From Enterobacter kobei (GTDB taxonomy: Bacteria; Pseudomonadota; Gammaproteobacteria; Enterobacterales; Enterobacteriaceae), in NCBI RefSeq assembly GCF_018323985.1, contig NZ_AP024590.1, positions 4,526,001 through 4,590,000 on the forward strand: 64,000 nt of DNA, given 5' to 3'. The notes beneath the pieces are model-generated. The model ran no database searches and was not told the DNA's origin. It worked only from the letters and a program-made list of their open reading frames with translations. The stretch's first letter is position 1, and every line of letters starts with the position of its first letter. Of the stretch, positions 1 through 7,280 are shown piece after piece. The translations under genes were made by a program, and so were the position numbers.

Positions 1-1
1 G

Positions 2-655
2 TCTTACGCTAACGGCAAATGGGTCGGGGCTGATATTCCGGACTACAACACCGCACCGCCAGGCAGCGATGTCGGGCCATTTATCATGCTGCAGGAAGGT
101 GTAGGTCGCCTGTTTGCCATTGATAAAATGGCTGAAGGTCCGTTCCCGGAACACTACGAGCCGTTCGAAACGCCGCTGGGTACTAACCCGCTGCACCCGA
201 ACGTTATTTCTAACCCGGCCGCCCGTATCTTTAAAGGCGATGCAGACGCGTTAGGAAAAGCGGATAAGTTCCCGTATGTCGGCACCACGTATCGCCTGAC
301 CGAGCATTTCCACTACTGGACCAAGCACGCATTGCTTAACGCTATTGCGCAGCCGGAACAGTTCGTGGAGATCGGCGAAAAACTGGCAGGCAAGCTGGGC
401 ATCACACAGGGCGACACCGTGCGCGTCTCCTCCAACCGTGGCTATATCAAAGCCAAGGCGGTGGTGACGAAACGTATTCGTACCCTGAACGTGAACGGTC
501 AGCAGGTCGACACCATCGGCATCCCGATCCACTGGGGTTATCAGGGCGTGGCGAAGAAAGGCTTTATCGCCAACACGCTGACGCCGTTTGTCGGTGATGC
601 AAACACGCAAACGCCGGAGTTTAAGGCGTTCCTGGTGAACGTGGAAAAGGTGTAA
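2..655 (+). CDS. fdoG: Formate dehydrogenase-O large subunit, C-terminal part
   Basis: The reading frame is open from the left edge of the window and ends at a TAA, giving the last 217 residues of the molybdopterin-containing alpha subunit of aerobic formate dehydrogenase. The protein oxidises formate in the periplasm and passes electrons to FdoH. The visible part is the C-terminal molybdopterin-dinucleotide-binding domain, with the family pattern YRLTEHFHYWTKH followed by a beta-rich stretch. The selenocysteine codon and the Tat signal lie upstream of the window and cannot be checked. fdoH follows after 12 bases and the order fdoG-fdoH-fdoI-fdhE matches E. coli. FdnG is the close paralog; assignment to FdoG rests on the downstream fdhE. 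Confidence 0.95.
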   Translation, partial: SYANGKWVGADIPDYNTAPPGSDVGPFIMLQEGVGRLFAIDKMAEGPFPEHYEPFETPLGTNPLHPNVISNPAARIFKGDADALGKADKFPYVGTTYRLTEHFHYWTKHALLNAIAQPEQFVEIGEKLAGKLGITQGDTVRVSSNRGYIKAKAVVTKRIRTLNVNGQQVDTIGIPIHWGYQGVAKKGFIANTLTPFVGDANTQTPEFKAFLVNVEKV

Positions 656-667
656 CGGAGACGACCT

Positions 668-1570
668 ATGGCTTATCAATCGCAAGACATTATCCGTCGT
701 TCCGCGACTAACGGTTTCACCCCCGCGCCTCAGGCGCGGGATCACCAGCTGGAAGTGGCGAAGCTCATCGACGTCACCACCTGTATCGGCTGTAAAGCCT
801 GTCAGGTGGCCTGTTCTGAGTGGAACGACATCCGTGATGAAGTCGGGCATAACGTCGGGGTGTATGACAACCCGGCGGATCTGACCGCCAAATCCTGGAC
901 GGTGATGCGTTTCTCTGAAGTGGAGCAAAACGACAAACTGGAGTGGCTGATCCGCAAGGACGGCTGTATGCACTGCGCCGATCCTGGCTGTCTGAAAGCC
1001 TGCCCGTCTGAAGGGGCGATCATTCAGTACGCTAACGGCATCGTCGATTTCCAGTCGGAACAGTGTATCGGCTGCGGCTACTGCATCGCGGGCTGCCCGT
1101 TTGATGTACCGCGCATGAACCCGGACGACAACCGCGTCTACAAATGCACCCTGTGCGTGGACCGCGTAACGGTCGGCCAGGAGCCAGCGTGCGTGAAAAC
1201 TTGTCCGACCGGGGCTATCCACTTTGGCTCTAAAGAGGATATGAAGAACCTGGCCGGTGAGCGTGTGGCCGAACTGAAAACGCGCGGTTACGACAATGCA
1301 GGCCTGTACGATCCGGCAGGCGTTGGCGGTACGCACGTGATGTACGTGCTACACCATGCTGATAAACCGAATCTTTATCATGGCCTGCCGGAGAACCCGG
1401 AAATCAGCGCCACGGTGAAATTCTGGAAAGGCATCTGGAAACCGCTCGCGGCTGTTGGCTTTGCGGCAACCTTCGCGGCCAGCATCTTCCACTACGTCGG
1501 TGTCGGTCCGAACCGCGCAGAGGAAGAGGATGACAATCTGCATGAAGAGAAAGACGAGGTGCGCAAATGA
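668..1570 (+). CDS. fdoH: Formate dehydrogenase-O iron-sulfur subunit
   Basis: 300 residues. This is the electron-transfer beta subunit, which carries electrons from the FdoG active site to the cytochrome b subunit. Four cysteine groups for four [4Fe-4S] clusters are visible: CIGCKACQVAC near residue 39, CMHCADPGCLKACP near 99, CIGCGYCIAGCPF near 130, and CTLCVDRVTVG...CVKTCP near 158. One transmembrane helix follows near residues 258-275 (WKPLAAVGFAATFAASIFHY), with a charged Glu/Asp/Lys-rich tail, as in FdnH. The start is preceded by a GGAGACGACC ribosome site. The stop overlaps the fdoI start (ATGA), indicating coupled translation. Confidence 0.97.
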   Translation: MAYQSQDIIRRSATNGFTPAPQARDHQLEVAKLIDVTTCIGCKACQVACSEWNDIRDEVGHNVGVYDNPADLTAKSWTVMRFSEVEQNDKLEWLIRKDGCMHCADPGCLKACPSEGAIIQYANGIVDFQSEQCIGCGYCIAGCPFDVPRMNPDDNRVYKCTLCVDRVTVGQEPACVKTCPTGAIHFGSKEDMKNLAGERVAELKTRGYDNAGLYDPAGVGGTHVMYVLHHADKPNLYHGLPENPEISATVKFWKGIWKPLAAVGFAATFAASIFHYVGVGPNRAEEEDDNLHEEKDEVRK

Positions 1571-2202
1571 GAAAACGTGACACCATCGTGCGCTACACCG
1601 CGCCGGAACGCATCAACCACTGGGTCACCGCCTTCTGCTTCGTGCTGGCGTCGGTGAGCGGGCTGGGCTTTTTCTTCCCGTCCTTCAACTGGCTGATGCA
1701 CATTCTCGGTACGCCGCAGCTGGCGCGCATTCTGCACCCCTTTGTCGGTGTGGTGATGTTTGCCTCTTTCATCATTATGTTTTTCCGCTACTGGCATCAT
1801 AACCTCATCAATCGCGACGATATTTTCTGGGCGAAGAACATTCGCAAGATCATCGTGAACGACGAGGTGGGCGATACCGGGCGTTATAATTTCGGCCAGA
1901 AATGCGTGTTCTGGGCGGCGATTATTTTGCTGGTGTTGCTGCTGGTTAGCGGGGTGATTATCTGGCGTCCGTACTTCGCGCCGGTCTTCTCTATTCCGGT
2001 GATCCGATTTGCCTTAATGCTGCATTCATTTGCCGCAGTAGGGTTAATTGTGGTTATCATGGTGCATATCTACGCCGCCCTATGGGTTAAAGGCACCATA
2101 ACCGCGATGGTGGAAGGCTGGGTAACCAGCACGTGGGCAAAGAAACATCACCCGCGCTGGTACCGTGAAGTCCGCCAGAAAGAGGATAAGTCACCTGAAT
2201 GA
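1567..2202 (+). CDS. fdoI: Formate dehydrogenase-O cytochrome b556 subunit
   Basis: 211 residues, the usual length. This is the membrane gamma subunit, which binds two b hemes and passes electrons to the quinone pool. Four hydrophobic segments can be seen (about residues 18-37, 52-72, 113-134 and 150-172). Candidate heme-ligand histidines occur at RINHW (about residue 18), LHPFVG (about 57), and MLHSFAAVG and MVHIYAALW in the last helix region. The start overlaps the fdoH stop and the stop overlaps the fdhE start, so the three genes form a tight operon. Confidence 0.96.
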   Translation: MRKRDTIVRYTAPERINHWVTAFCFVLASVSGLGFFFPSFNWLMHILGTPQLARILHPFVGVVMFASFIIMFFRYWHHNLINRDDIFWAKNIRKIIVNDEVGDTGRYNFGQKCVFWAAIILLVLLLVSGVIIWRPYFAPVFSIPVIRFALMLHSFAAVGLIVVIMVHIYAALWVKGTITAMVEGWVTSTWAKKHHPRWYREVRQKEDKSPE

Positions 2203-3128
2203 GTATTCGCATAATTCCGCAAGATGAGCTGGAAAAGAGCGAGAAACGCGCGGCGGATATGATCCCGCCGCTGCTTTTCCCCAGGCTCAAAAACCTCTAT
2301 AACCGCCGTGCTGAGCGGCTGCGCCAACTGGCGGAAAGCAATCCGCTTGGCGATTATCTGCGTTTTGCCGCGCTGATCGCCCACGCGCAGGAAGTGGTGT
2401 TATACGACCATCCGTTACAGATGGATCTCACCACCCGCATCAAAGAAGCCAACGACCAGGGTAAGCCGCCGCTGGACATTCATGTCCTGCCGCGTGATGC
2501 GCACTGGCAGAAGCTGCTGCATTCGCTGATCGCCGAACTGAAACCGGAGATGAGCGGCACGGCGCTGGCGGTCATAGAAAACCTGGAAAAAGCATCGTCC
2601 CAGGAACTTGAGGCGATGGCCAGCGCGCTGTTTGCGACGGATTTTGCGTCGGTGAGCAGCGATAAAGCGCCGTTTATCTGGGCAGCGTTATCGCTGTACT
2701 GGGCGCAAATGGCCAGCCTGATCCCCGGCAAAGCCCGCGCGGAATATGGCGAACAACGTCAGTTCTGTCCGGTATGCGGCTCGATCCCGGTTTCCAGTAT
2801 GGTGCATATCGGTACCACTCAAGGGCTGCGTTATCTGCACTGCAACCTGTGTGAAACCGAGTGGCACGTGGTCCGCGTAAAGTGCAGCAACTGCGAGCAA
2901 ACCCGCGATCTGCATTACTGGTCGCTGGACAGCGAACAGTCGGCCATCAAAACCGAAACCTGCGGCGATTGCGGGACTTACCTGAAAATTCTGTATCAGG
3001 AAAAGGACCCGAACGTCGAGCCGGTGGCAGACGATCTGGCCTCGCTGGTGCTGGACGCGCGTATGGAGCAGGAGGGCTTTGCCCGCAGCTCCATCAACCC
3101 GTTCCTGTTCCCCGGTGAAGGTGAGTAA
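2199..3128 (+). CDS. fdhE: Formate dehydrogenase accessory protein FdhE
   Basis: 309 residues, the same length as in E. coli. FdhE is a cytoplasmic, rubredoxin-like iron-binding protein required for maturation of respiratory formate dehydrogenases, where it acts on the catalytic subunit. The C-terminal half carries the paired cysteine motifs CPVCGS, CNLCET, CSNCEQ and CGDCGT (about residues 188-265). The gene overlaps fdoI by four bases and is followed within 16 bases by a strong terminator, so it is the last gene of the fdo operon. Confidence 0.97.
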   Translation: MSIRIIPQDELEKSEKRAADMIPPLLFPRLKNLYNRRAERLRQLAESNPLGDYLRFAALIAHAQEVVLYDHPLQMDLTTRIKEANDQGKPPLDIHVLPRDAHWQKLLHSLIAELKPEMSGTALAVIENLEKASSQELEAMASALFATDFASVSSDKAPFIWAALSLYWAQMASLIPGKARAEYGEQRQFCPVCGSIPVSSMVHIGTTQGLRYLHCNLCETEWHVVRVKCSNCEQTRDLHYWSLDSEQSAIKTETCGDCGTYLKILYQEKDPNVEPVADDLASLVLDARMEQEGFARSSINPFLFPGEGE

Positions 3129-3143
3129 ATAGCCATCATGATG

Positions 3144-3170
3144 AAAGCCCGCCTTGTGCGGGCTTTTTTA
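3144..3170 (+). terminator. Terminator of the fdo-fdhE operon
   Basis: A hairpin AAAGCCCGC - CTTGT - GCGGGCTTT is followed by T residues, 15 bases after the fdhE stop codon. This is a classical intrinsic terminator. Confidence 0.9.
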
Positions 3171-3230
3171 TTGCGCCAGGGCGGTTTTGCGAGGCGCTTT
3201 CAGAAATCGTGAACCCCTAAGAGTCTGACG

Positions 3231-3276
3231 TTTACAACCGTAATCTACTCGGCTATAAGGCTGTTTATTCATACAG
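3231..3276 (+). promoter_or_regulatory. Sigma-70 promoter with overlapping LexA (SOS) box
   Basis: A TTTACA -35 box (3231-3236), a 17-base spacer and a TATAAG -10 box (3254-3259) are followed directly by CTGTTTATTCATACAG (3261-3276). This matches the LexA core CTGT-N8-ACAG exactly, and the predicted start of transcription falls inside the box. LexA bound there would block initiation. A good ribosome site and a small ORF follow, so the parts are arranged as in an SOS gene. Confidence 0.75.
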
Positions 3277-3292
3277 TTAAAGGAGTGGGAAA

Positions 3293-3376
3293 ATGGCGCT
3301 CGGAAAAAGTATTACGGCTATAGCGCGAAATGCGATGCGCAACGTGGACTGGGCTGGCGTACAAAAACGTTGTTGA
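3293..3376 (+). CDS. Putative SOS-controlled small peptide, 27 aa
   Basis: A 27-codon ORF (MALGKSITAIARNAMRNVDW + 7 residues) begins eight bases after an AAGGAG ribosome site, downstream of a promoter with a LexA box. I do not recognise the peptide. It is basic (five Lys/Arg against one Asp). Residues L3, I7, I10, A14, V18 and A21 fall on one helix face, so it could form a cationic amphipathic helix, as some membrane-active SOS peptides do. It ends 85 bases before the higB start, just before the first higBA operator. It could instead be the remnant of a longer gene cut by insertion of higBA. The regulatory parts are clear; the coding status is inferred. Confidence 0.5.
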   Translation: MALGKSITAIARNAMRNVDWAGVQKRC

Positions 3377-3385
3377 AAAGTAGTT

Positions 3386-3446
3386 GAGTTTTCAATTTGA
3401 AAACTCATCTTATTATGACTTAGAATGTTTTCAGGTTGAAAACATT
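3386..3446 (+). promoter_or_regulatory. higBA promoter with two palindromic operators
   Basis: Two inverted repeats share the half-site TTTTCA-N3-TGAAAA: GAGTTTTCA-ATT-TGAAAACTC (3386-3406) and ATGTTTTCA-GGT-TGAAAACAT (3425-3445). Their centres are 39 bases apart. A promoter fits between and within them: TTGAAA at 3397-3402, an 18-base spacer and TAGAAT at 3421-3426. Binding of HigA or the HigBA complex to both would give the usual autoregulation. Confidence 0.75.
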
Positions 3447-3461
3447 GCGAGGGAGCGCAAC

Positions 3462-3773
3462 GTGCATGTTATCAGCCGTAGTCCTTTTAATGACGCGATG
3501 ATTAGATTTCCGGATAGTGCCGTCGCGCTTGTGGACTTGTTTAAGTTGCTGGAGAAAGGCGATTTTGGTAGTCCGGATGCTTTGAAGCAGCATGTGCGAT
3601 CGCTGGATAACTTTAAATACAGAAATAAATGGTGGGTTATTGATGTCTCTGGTAACAAACTTCGCGTTATTGCCTACATTGATTTCCGCCTTCAGAAGGT
3701 GTTTGTAAAGCATGTCGTTACGCATGCTGAGTATAACAAGCTAACGAAGTATTACCGGGAGCATAAAGAATGA
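3462..3773 (+). CDS. higB: HigB-type mRNA interferase toxin
   Basis: 103 residues from a GTG start (MHVISR...), chosen because GGGAG lies six bases upstream and because E. coli HigB starts with the same MHLI pattern. HigB toxins are ribosome-dependent RNases of the RelE fold that cleave translated mRNA. The conserved HigB core SLDNFKY-x-K-x-WVI-V-GN-LRVIAYI and the C-terminal VKHVVTHAEYNK are visible. The gene overlaps higA by four bases. The region is more A+T-rich than the neighbouring housekeeping genes and interrupts the fdhE-fabY order of E. coli (where yiiE and yiiF lie), consistent with acquisition by transfer. Confidence 0.88.
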   Translation: MHVISRSPFNDAMIRFPDSAVALVDLFKLLEKGDFGSPDALKQHVRSLDNFKYRNKWWVIDVSGNKLRVIAYIDFRLQKVFVKHVVTHAEYNKLTKYYREHKE

Positions 3774-4222
3774 GTCCACGTAAAATCAGTGAGTTAGATT
3801 CAGCAAGCGCTGAAAAAATGGCGAACACTTTCAAAAACGCAGTGCGGGATATTCCCTTGTTGGGTAGCCAGCCTAATGAAAGTGAGTATCGCAATGCGCT
3901 GGCACTCATTGATTTCCTGGTCGATAGCGATGACATTGATAATCCGTTGTTTGAACTGCTTTCGCTCAGGATCGCTGAATATGAAAAAAGCGCACCTGAG
4001 TTTAGTGCGCTAAATGATCGACTAAAGAAAACGCCGCAAGGGGTCGCGTTGCTGCGCACGTTAATGGATCAGCACGGGCTGAAAGCGGCAGATTTAGCGA
4101 GCGAACTCGGCTCAAAATCGAACGTCAGCAATATCTTGAACGGGCGCAGAGCGCTTACCGTGCGTCATATCGCCGCCCTTGCAGAACGATTCAAACTGCC
4201 TGCTCAGGCGTTCATCAGTTAG
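3770..4222 (+). CDS. higA: HigA-type antitoxin and autorepressor
   Basis: 150 residues. This is the antitoxin partner of HigB, with a C-terminal helix-turn-helix (about residues 98-145; LKAADLASELGSKSNVSNIL and NGRRALTVRHIAALAERF). The longer N-terminal helical part probably contacts the toxin, as in E. coli HigA. Its start overlaps the higB stop (ATGA). It probably binds the two TTTTCA-N3-TGAAAA palindromes upstream of higB. It converges on fabY with only two bases between the stop codons. Confidence 0.88.
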   Translation: MSPRKISELDSASAEKMANTFKNAVRDIPLLGSQPNESEYRNALALIDFLVDSDDIDNPLFELLSLRIAEYEKSAPEFSALNDRLKKTPQGVALLRTLMDQHGLKAADLASELGSKSNVSNILNGRRALTVRHIAALAERFKLPAQAFIS

Positions 4223-4224
4223 CC

Positions 4225-5214
4225 CTACTCTTCCTCGTTGCCGCCCTCTTCCAGCGGCCCGAAAGGTTTGGCGGGCAGAACGATATAGATGCCTTCAAAA
4301 ATAGCGCCCGCTTTATCGTCGCCGAAGAGCTCGACCTGGAGCTGGACGCGGGATTTACGGCCACGGGCAAGACGATCCAAATCGCCGCTGAGCGAGCCTA
4401 AATCCGCCACGGCACTCGGGCGGCCGCTGATTGGCTGGCTGTAGCGAATATGCGCATCCGCCAGAATAATGGTGCCGCCCAGATGACGCTCGCGCAGCAT
4501 CAGCCAGATCAGCCCCCAGCCGGTGAGCGTAGCCAGGGAGAACAGGCTGCCGGCAAATAGCGTGTTGTGCGGGTTCTGATTGCCCGTCTCCGGCATGGTG
4601 GTGATAAATTTTTGCCCGGTGTACTGCTGAATACGCACGCCCATTTTTTCGCTAAGGGGAATATGCTGATACCAGGCTTGCTGTAACTGACCGCACCAGT
4701 CGCCGCGATGCAGAATGTCATCGAGCGAGGCGACGGGTTTCACCATCAAAAAATGGCGCAACGGCGTGGTCTGCGGCGCGGTGATCTCGCCCTCATTCAC
4801 AAAGCCCAGTTTGGCGAAAAACTCCACCGCGTCTTCGCGTGCGCTACAGGTGACGCGCTTTACGCCTTCCTGACGCGCCACGGATTCCAGCGTCATCGCC
4901 ATCAGGGTGCCAAGGCCTTTATCCTGCACACTGGGATGCACCGCCATAAAGCGGATCGAGGCTTCATTATCGGCATTAATATAGAGCCGTCCGACGGCTA
5001 CCAGCTTGCCGTCCTCGTCCATGACCATCTGGTGATGCGCCATCGCATCCCAGGCATCGCGCTCGGAGCCACGCGGCTGTTGCAGCGGCTTACGTAACAT
5101 TTCCCAGCGAAAGGCGTAATAACGTTCTAATTCTTCTTCTGTCTGCGGTACGCGTAGGTGATACATAGCGGTATTCTCTCTTGTTGACCGGGGCAACACC
5201 GCAAGCTGGCTCAT
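4225..5214 (-). CDS. fabY: Acetyl-ACP:malonyl-ACP condensing protein FabY (YiiD)
   Basis: 329 residues, collinear with E. coli YiiD. The N-terminal part (about residues 17-160) is a GNAT acetyltransferase-like domain with the acetyl-CoA pattern VQDKGLGTLMA. The C-terminal part (about 170-320) is a YiiD-type hot-dog thioesterase-like domain (NPHNTLFAGSLFSLATLTGW). In E. coli it supports initiation of fatty acid synthesis when FabH is absent. The start overlaps the dtd stop, making it the last gene of yihX-yihY-dtd-fabY. An internal Met17 (MYHLRVPQ) is an alternative start. Confidence 0.93.
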   Translation of the reverse strand: MSQLAVLPRSTRENTAMYHLRVPQTEEELERYYAFRWEMLRKPLQQPRGSERDAWDAMAHHQMVMDEDGKLVAVGRLYINADNEASIRFMAVHPSVQDKGLGTLMAMTLESVARQEGVKRVTCSAREDAVEFFAKLGFVNEGEITAPQTTPLRHFLMVKPVASLDDILHRGDWCGQLQQAWYQHIPLSEKMGVRIQQYTGQKFITTMPETGNQNPHNTLFAGSLFSLATLTGWGLIWLMLRERHLGGTIILADAHIRYSQPISGRPSAVADLGSLSGDLDRLARGRKSRVQLQVELFGDDKAGAIFEGIYIVLPAKPFGPLEEGGNEEE

Positions 5215-5648
5215 ACCTGGAGCCAGAACGTCACGGGGCCGTCATTCACCAGCGAAACCTGCATATCGGCAGCGAATCGTCCGGTTTGCGTCACCATATC
5301 GAGGCTGCGGCAACGCGACACGAAATAGTCATACAGTGCTTCGGCACGCTCGGGTTCAGCGCCTTTTGAGAACCCCGGACGCATACCACGGCTGGTATCG
5401 GCCGCCAGGGTGAACTGCGACACCACCAGCACGCTGCCACCAGCCTGTTTAACGTTGAGGTTCATCTTGCCGTCAGCATCGCTAAAAATACGATAGCCCA
5501 GCACCCGTTCGCACAGGCGGTCGGCTTTTTGCTCGTCGTCATCCTTTTCGACACCTAATAACACCAAAAGTCCCGGGCCGATTTCGCCCGTCACTTCATC
5601 CTCCACGCTGACGCTGGCGCGGCTAACACGTTGAATCAATGCGATCAT
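5211..5648 (-). CDS. dtd: D-aminoacyl-tRNA deacylase
   Basis: 145 residues, the same length as E. coli Dtd. The enzyme hydrolyses D-amino acids, and mischarged glycine, from tRNA. The family hallmarks are present: the N-terminal MIALIQRVSRASV, SQFTLAADTSRGMRPGF with the SQxT active-site motif (about residues 77-80), and the C-terminal GPVTFWLQV with the cross-subunit Gly-cisPro. The frame extends upstream, but MIALIQRV is the conserved start and overlaps the yihY stop. Confidence 0.97.
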   Translation of the reverse strand: MIALIQRVSRASVSVEDEVTGEIGPGLLVLLGVEKDDDEQKADRLCERVLGYRIFSDADGKMNLNVKQAGGSVLVVSQFTLAADTSRGMRPGFSKGAEPERAEALYDYFVSRCRSLDMVTQTGRFAADMQVSLVNDGPVTFWLQV

Positions 5649-6517
5649 GGTTGGTCTGCTTGCTCTTCTTTTGCGGCTTCTTTGAGTCTGCGGTATTCCC
5701 CGAGAGTGACAGTTATTTCCGCGCCAAGCAAGACGATACACCACGTCCAGTAGACCCAGAGGAACAAAATCGGCACCACAGCCAGCACGCCGTAAATCAG
5801 CTGATAAGAGGGGAACATGGTGATGTAGAGGGCGAAAGCTTTTTTGCCCAGCTCAAATAACAGGGCGGCCACCAGCGCGCCGACCATGGCGTCGCGGTTC
5901 GGTACCCGCGTGGTCGGCACGATGCTGTATAACAGCCAGAACGACAGCCAGGACAGGATCAGCGGGAAAATCCGCAGTACATCGTCAATCACGCTGTCGA
6001 GATCGCTGACCCAGCGCAGAGAGAGCAGATAGGAGCTGATCGCAAGGCTCGCACCCGCCAGCAGCGGCCCCAGCGTCAGGATCATCCAGTACACCGCAAA
6101 GGAGTAAATTTTCGGGCGTATTCGCTTGCTGCGCCAGATGGTATTGAGCGCGCTATCAATGGCATACATCAATAACAGCGAGGTGACGATCAGCCCGCAC
6201 GCCCCCACCGCCGTCATTTTGCTGGAGTTCGCGACAAACTGTTCGATGTAACGCTGGATCACATCCCCGGTGGCGGGCATGAAATTCGCAAACACAAAGT
6301 GCCGCAGCTGGATACTGACATCGGTAAACATGGGAAACGCGGCGAAAAGCGCGAAAATCACCGCCACCAGCGGCACCAGCGAAAGCAGCGACACATAGGC
6401 GAGATTCCCCGCCAGCGTCGTCATATTGTCTTCATCAATACGCTGCCAGAGCAATTTGAGCCAGGCCACCACCGGTCGGGTGTGATGCCTGGCTTTATGA
6501 TGAACGGTTTTTAACAT
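5645..6517 (-). CDS. yihY: YihY inner membrane protein (BrkB/YihY family)
   Basis: 290 residues with about six hydrophobic segments. It matches the YihY family once mislabelled ribonuclease BN; its function is unknown. Conserved stretches include LAGNLAYVSLLSLVPLVAVI near residue 40, LLMYAIDSALNTIWRSKR near 115 and the C-terminal LLGAEITVTLGEYRRLKE. It overlaps both neighbours by a few bases, so it is translated within the yihX-yihY-dtd-fabY operon. Confidence 0.93.
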   Translation of the reverse strand: MLKTVHHKARHHTRPVVAWLKLLWQRIDEDNMTTLAGNLAYVSLLSLVPLVAVIFALFAAFPMFTDVSIQLRHFVFANFMPATGDVIQRYIEQFVANSSKMTAVGACGLIVTSLLLMYAIDSALNTIWRSKRIRPKIYSFAVYWMILTLGPLLAGASLAISSYLLSLRWVSDLDSVIDDVLRIFPLILSWLSFWLLYSIVPTTRVPNRDAMVGALVAALLFELGKKAFALYITMFPSYQLIYGVLAVVPILFLWVYWTWCIVLLGAEITVTLGEYRRLKEAAKEEQADQP

Positions 6518-7110
6518 AAATGCTTCGCAAAATAGGTCGGGATAGTGTCTTTGCCGGTCACCAGAATGGATGTGATCCCCAGCTGATTCGCGCCTTCTAT
6601 ATTATCGGCGTTATCATCAAAAAAGACCGTATCGGCAGCACTGAATCCTTCAGCCCGTAAGACCGCCTGATAAATTCGCGCTTCGGGTTTACGCATCCCC
6701 ATATCCTGGGAAAGATAAATATGATCGGCGGCAGCGTGAATTTCCGGGTATTCATCCGGCCAGAAAGTGGTATGCAGACGGTTAGTGTTGGACAGCACCA
6801 CCACGCGGTGCCCCTGGGCGCGCAGTTTATGCATGATGTCGATCACTTCCGGGCGCAGGGCAACGAATACCGCCTGCCAGCCATGGGAAAATTGCTCGTA
6901 GCTGAGCGGGAGATCCAGTTCATGGCACAGCGCTTCGGCAAAGGCTTCGTCGGTGATCTCCCCGCGTTCATGCTGATGGAAGGCCTCACCCATCGTGAAG
7001 TTCTGCTTTAGCGTCGCCAGCGGCACACGGCTGAAATCGCTCCATGCACCCAGTACCCGATTGAAGTCAATATCAACAATCACGTTACCTAAATCAAAGA
7101 TATAGAGCAT
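6511..7110 (-). CDS. yihX: HAD-family sugar phosphatase YihX
   Basis: 199 residues, as in E. coli, where the enzyme dephosphorylates alpha-D-glucose 1-phosphate. HAD motifs are clear: I, FDLGNVIVDID (residues 5-15; the nucleophile is Asp5); II, VVLSNTNR (about 108-115); III, the Lys in MRKPEARIY; IV, VFFDDNADN (about 162-170). It heads the operon. In E. coli it is adjacent to yihW; here an insertion of about 13.8 kb separates the two genes. Confidence 0.95.
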   Translation of the reverse strand: MLYIFDLGNVIVDIDFNRVLGAWSDFSRVPLATLKQNFTMGEAFHQHERGEITDEAFAEALCHELDLPLSYEQFSHGWQAVFVALRPEVIDIMHKLRAQGHRVVVLSNTNRLHTTFWPDEYPEIHAAADHIYLSQDMGMRKPEARIYQAVLRAEGFSAADTVFFDDNADNIEGANQLGITSILVTGKDTIPTYFAKHLC

Positions 7111-7244
7111 TTCCCTCTCCTGATCAGCCGTGGAAGGATAACTGTAGCGGGAAATGAAGGGGGTGAACAGTCGGGCAATGCGCGGCAGTGTGTGGAAGCG
7201 GTATGTGATTCACAAAATCGCACGGTTGTTTCGTGCAGTTAATG

Positions 7245-7277
7245 TATTGCTCCTTCTCGTGGTGAGAAGGAGCAATA
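7245..7277 (-). terminator. Hairpin downstream of the IroN-like receptor gene
   Basis: A perfect 14-base-pair stem (TATTGCTCCTTCTC against GAGAAGGAGCAATA) with a five-base loop lies just after the receptor stop codon. There is no long T-tract on the minus strand, so termination is probable but not certain. Confidence 0.6.
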
Positions 7278-7280
7278 TCA

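Noticed and set aside
251..1336. 361-codon open frame antisense to fdoG and fdoH
   Set aside because: Both sense genes are certain; the antisense frame crosses a gene boundary and has no start signal.
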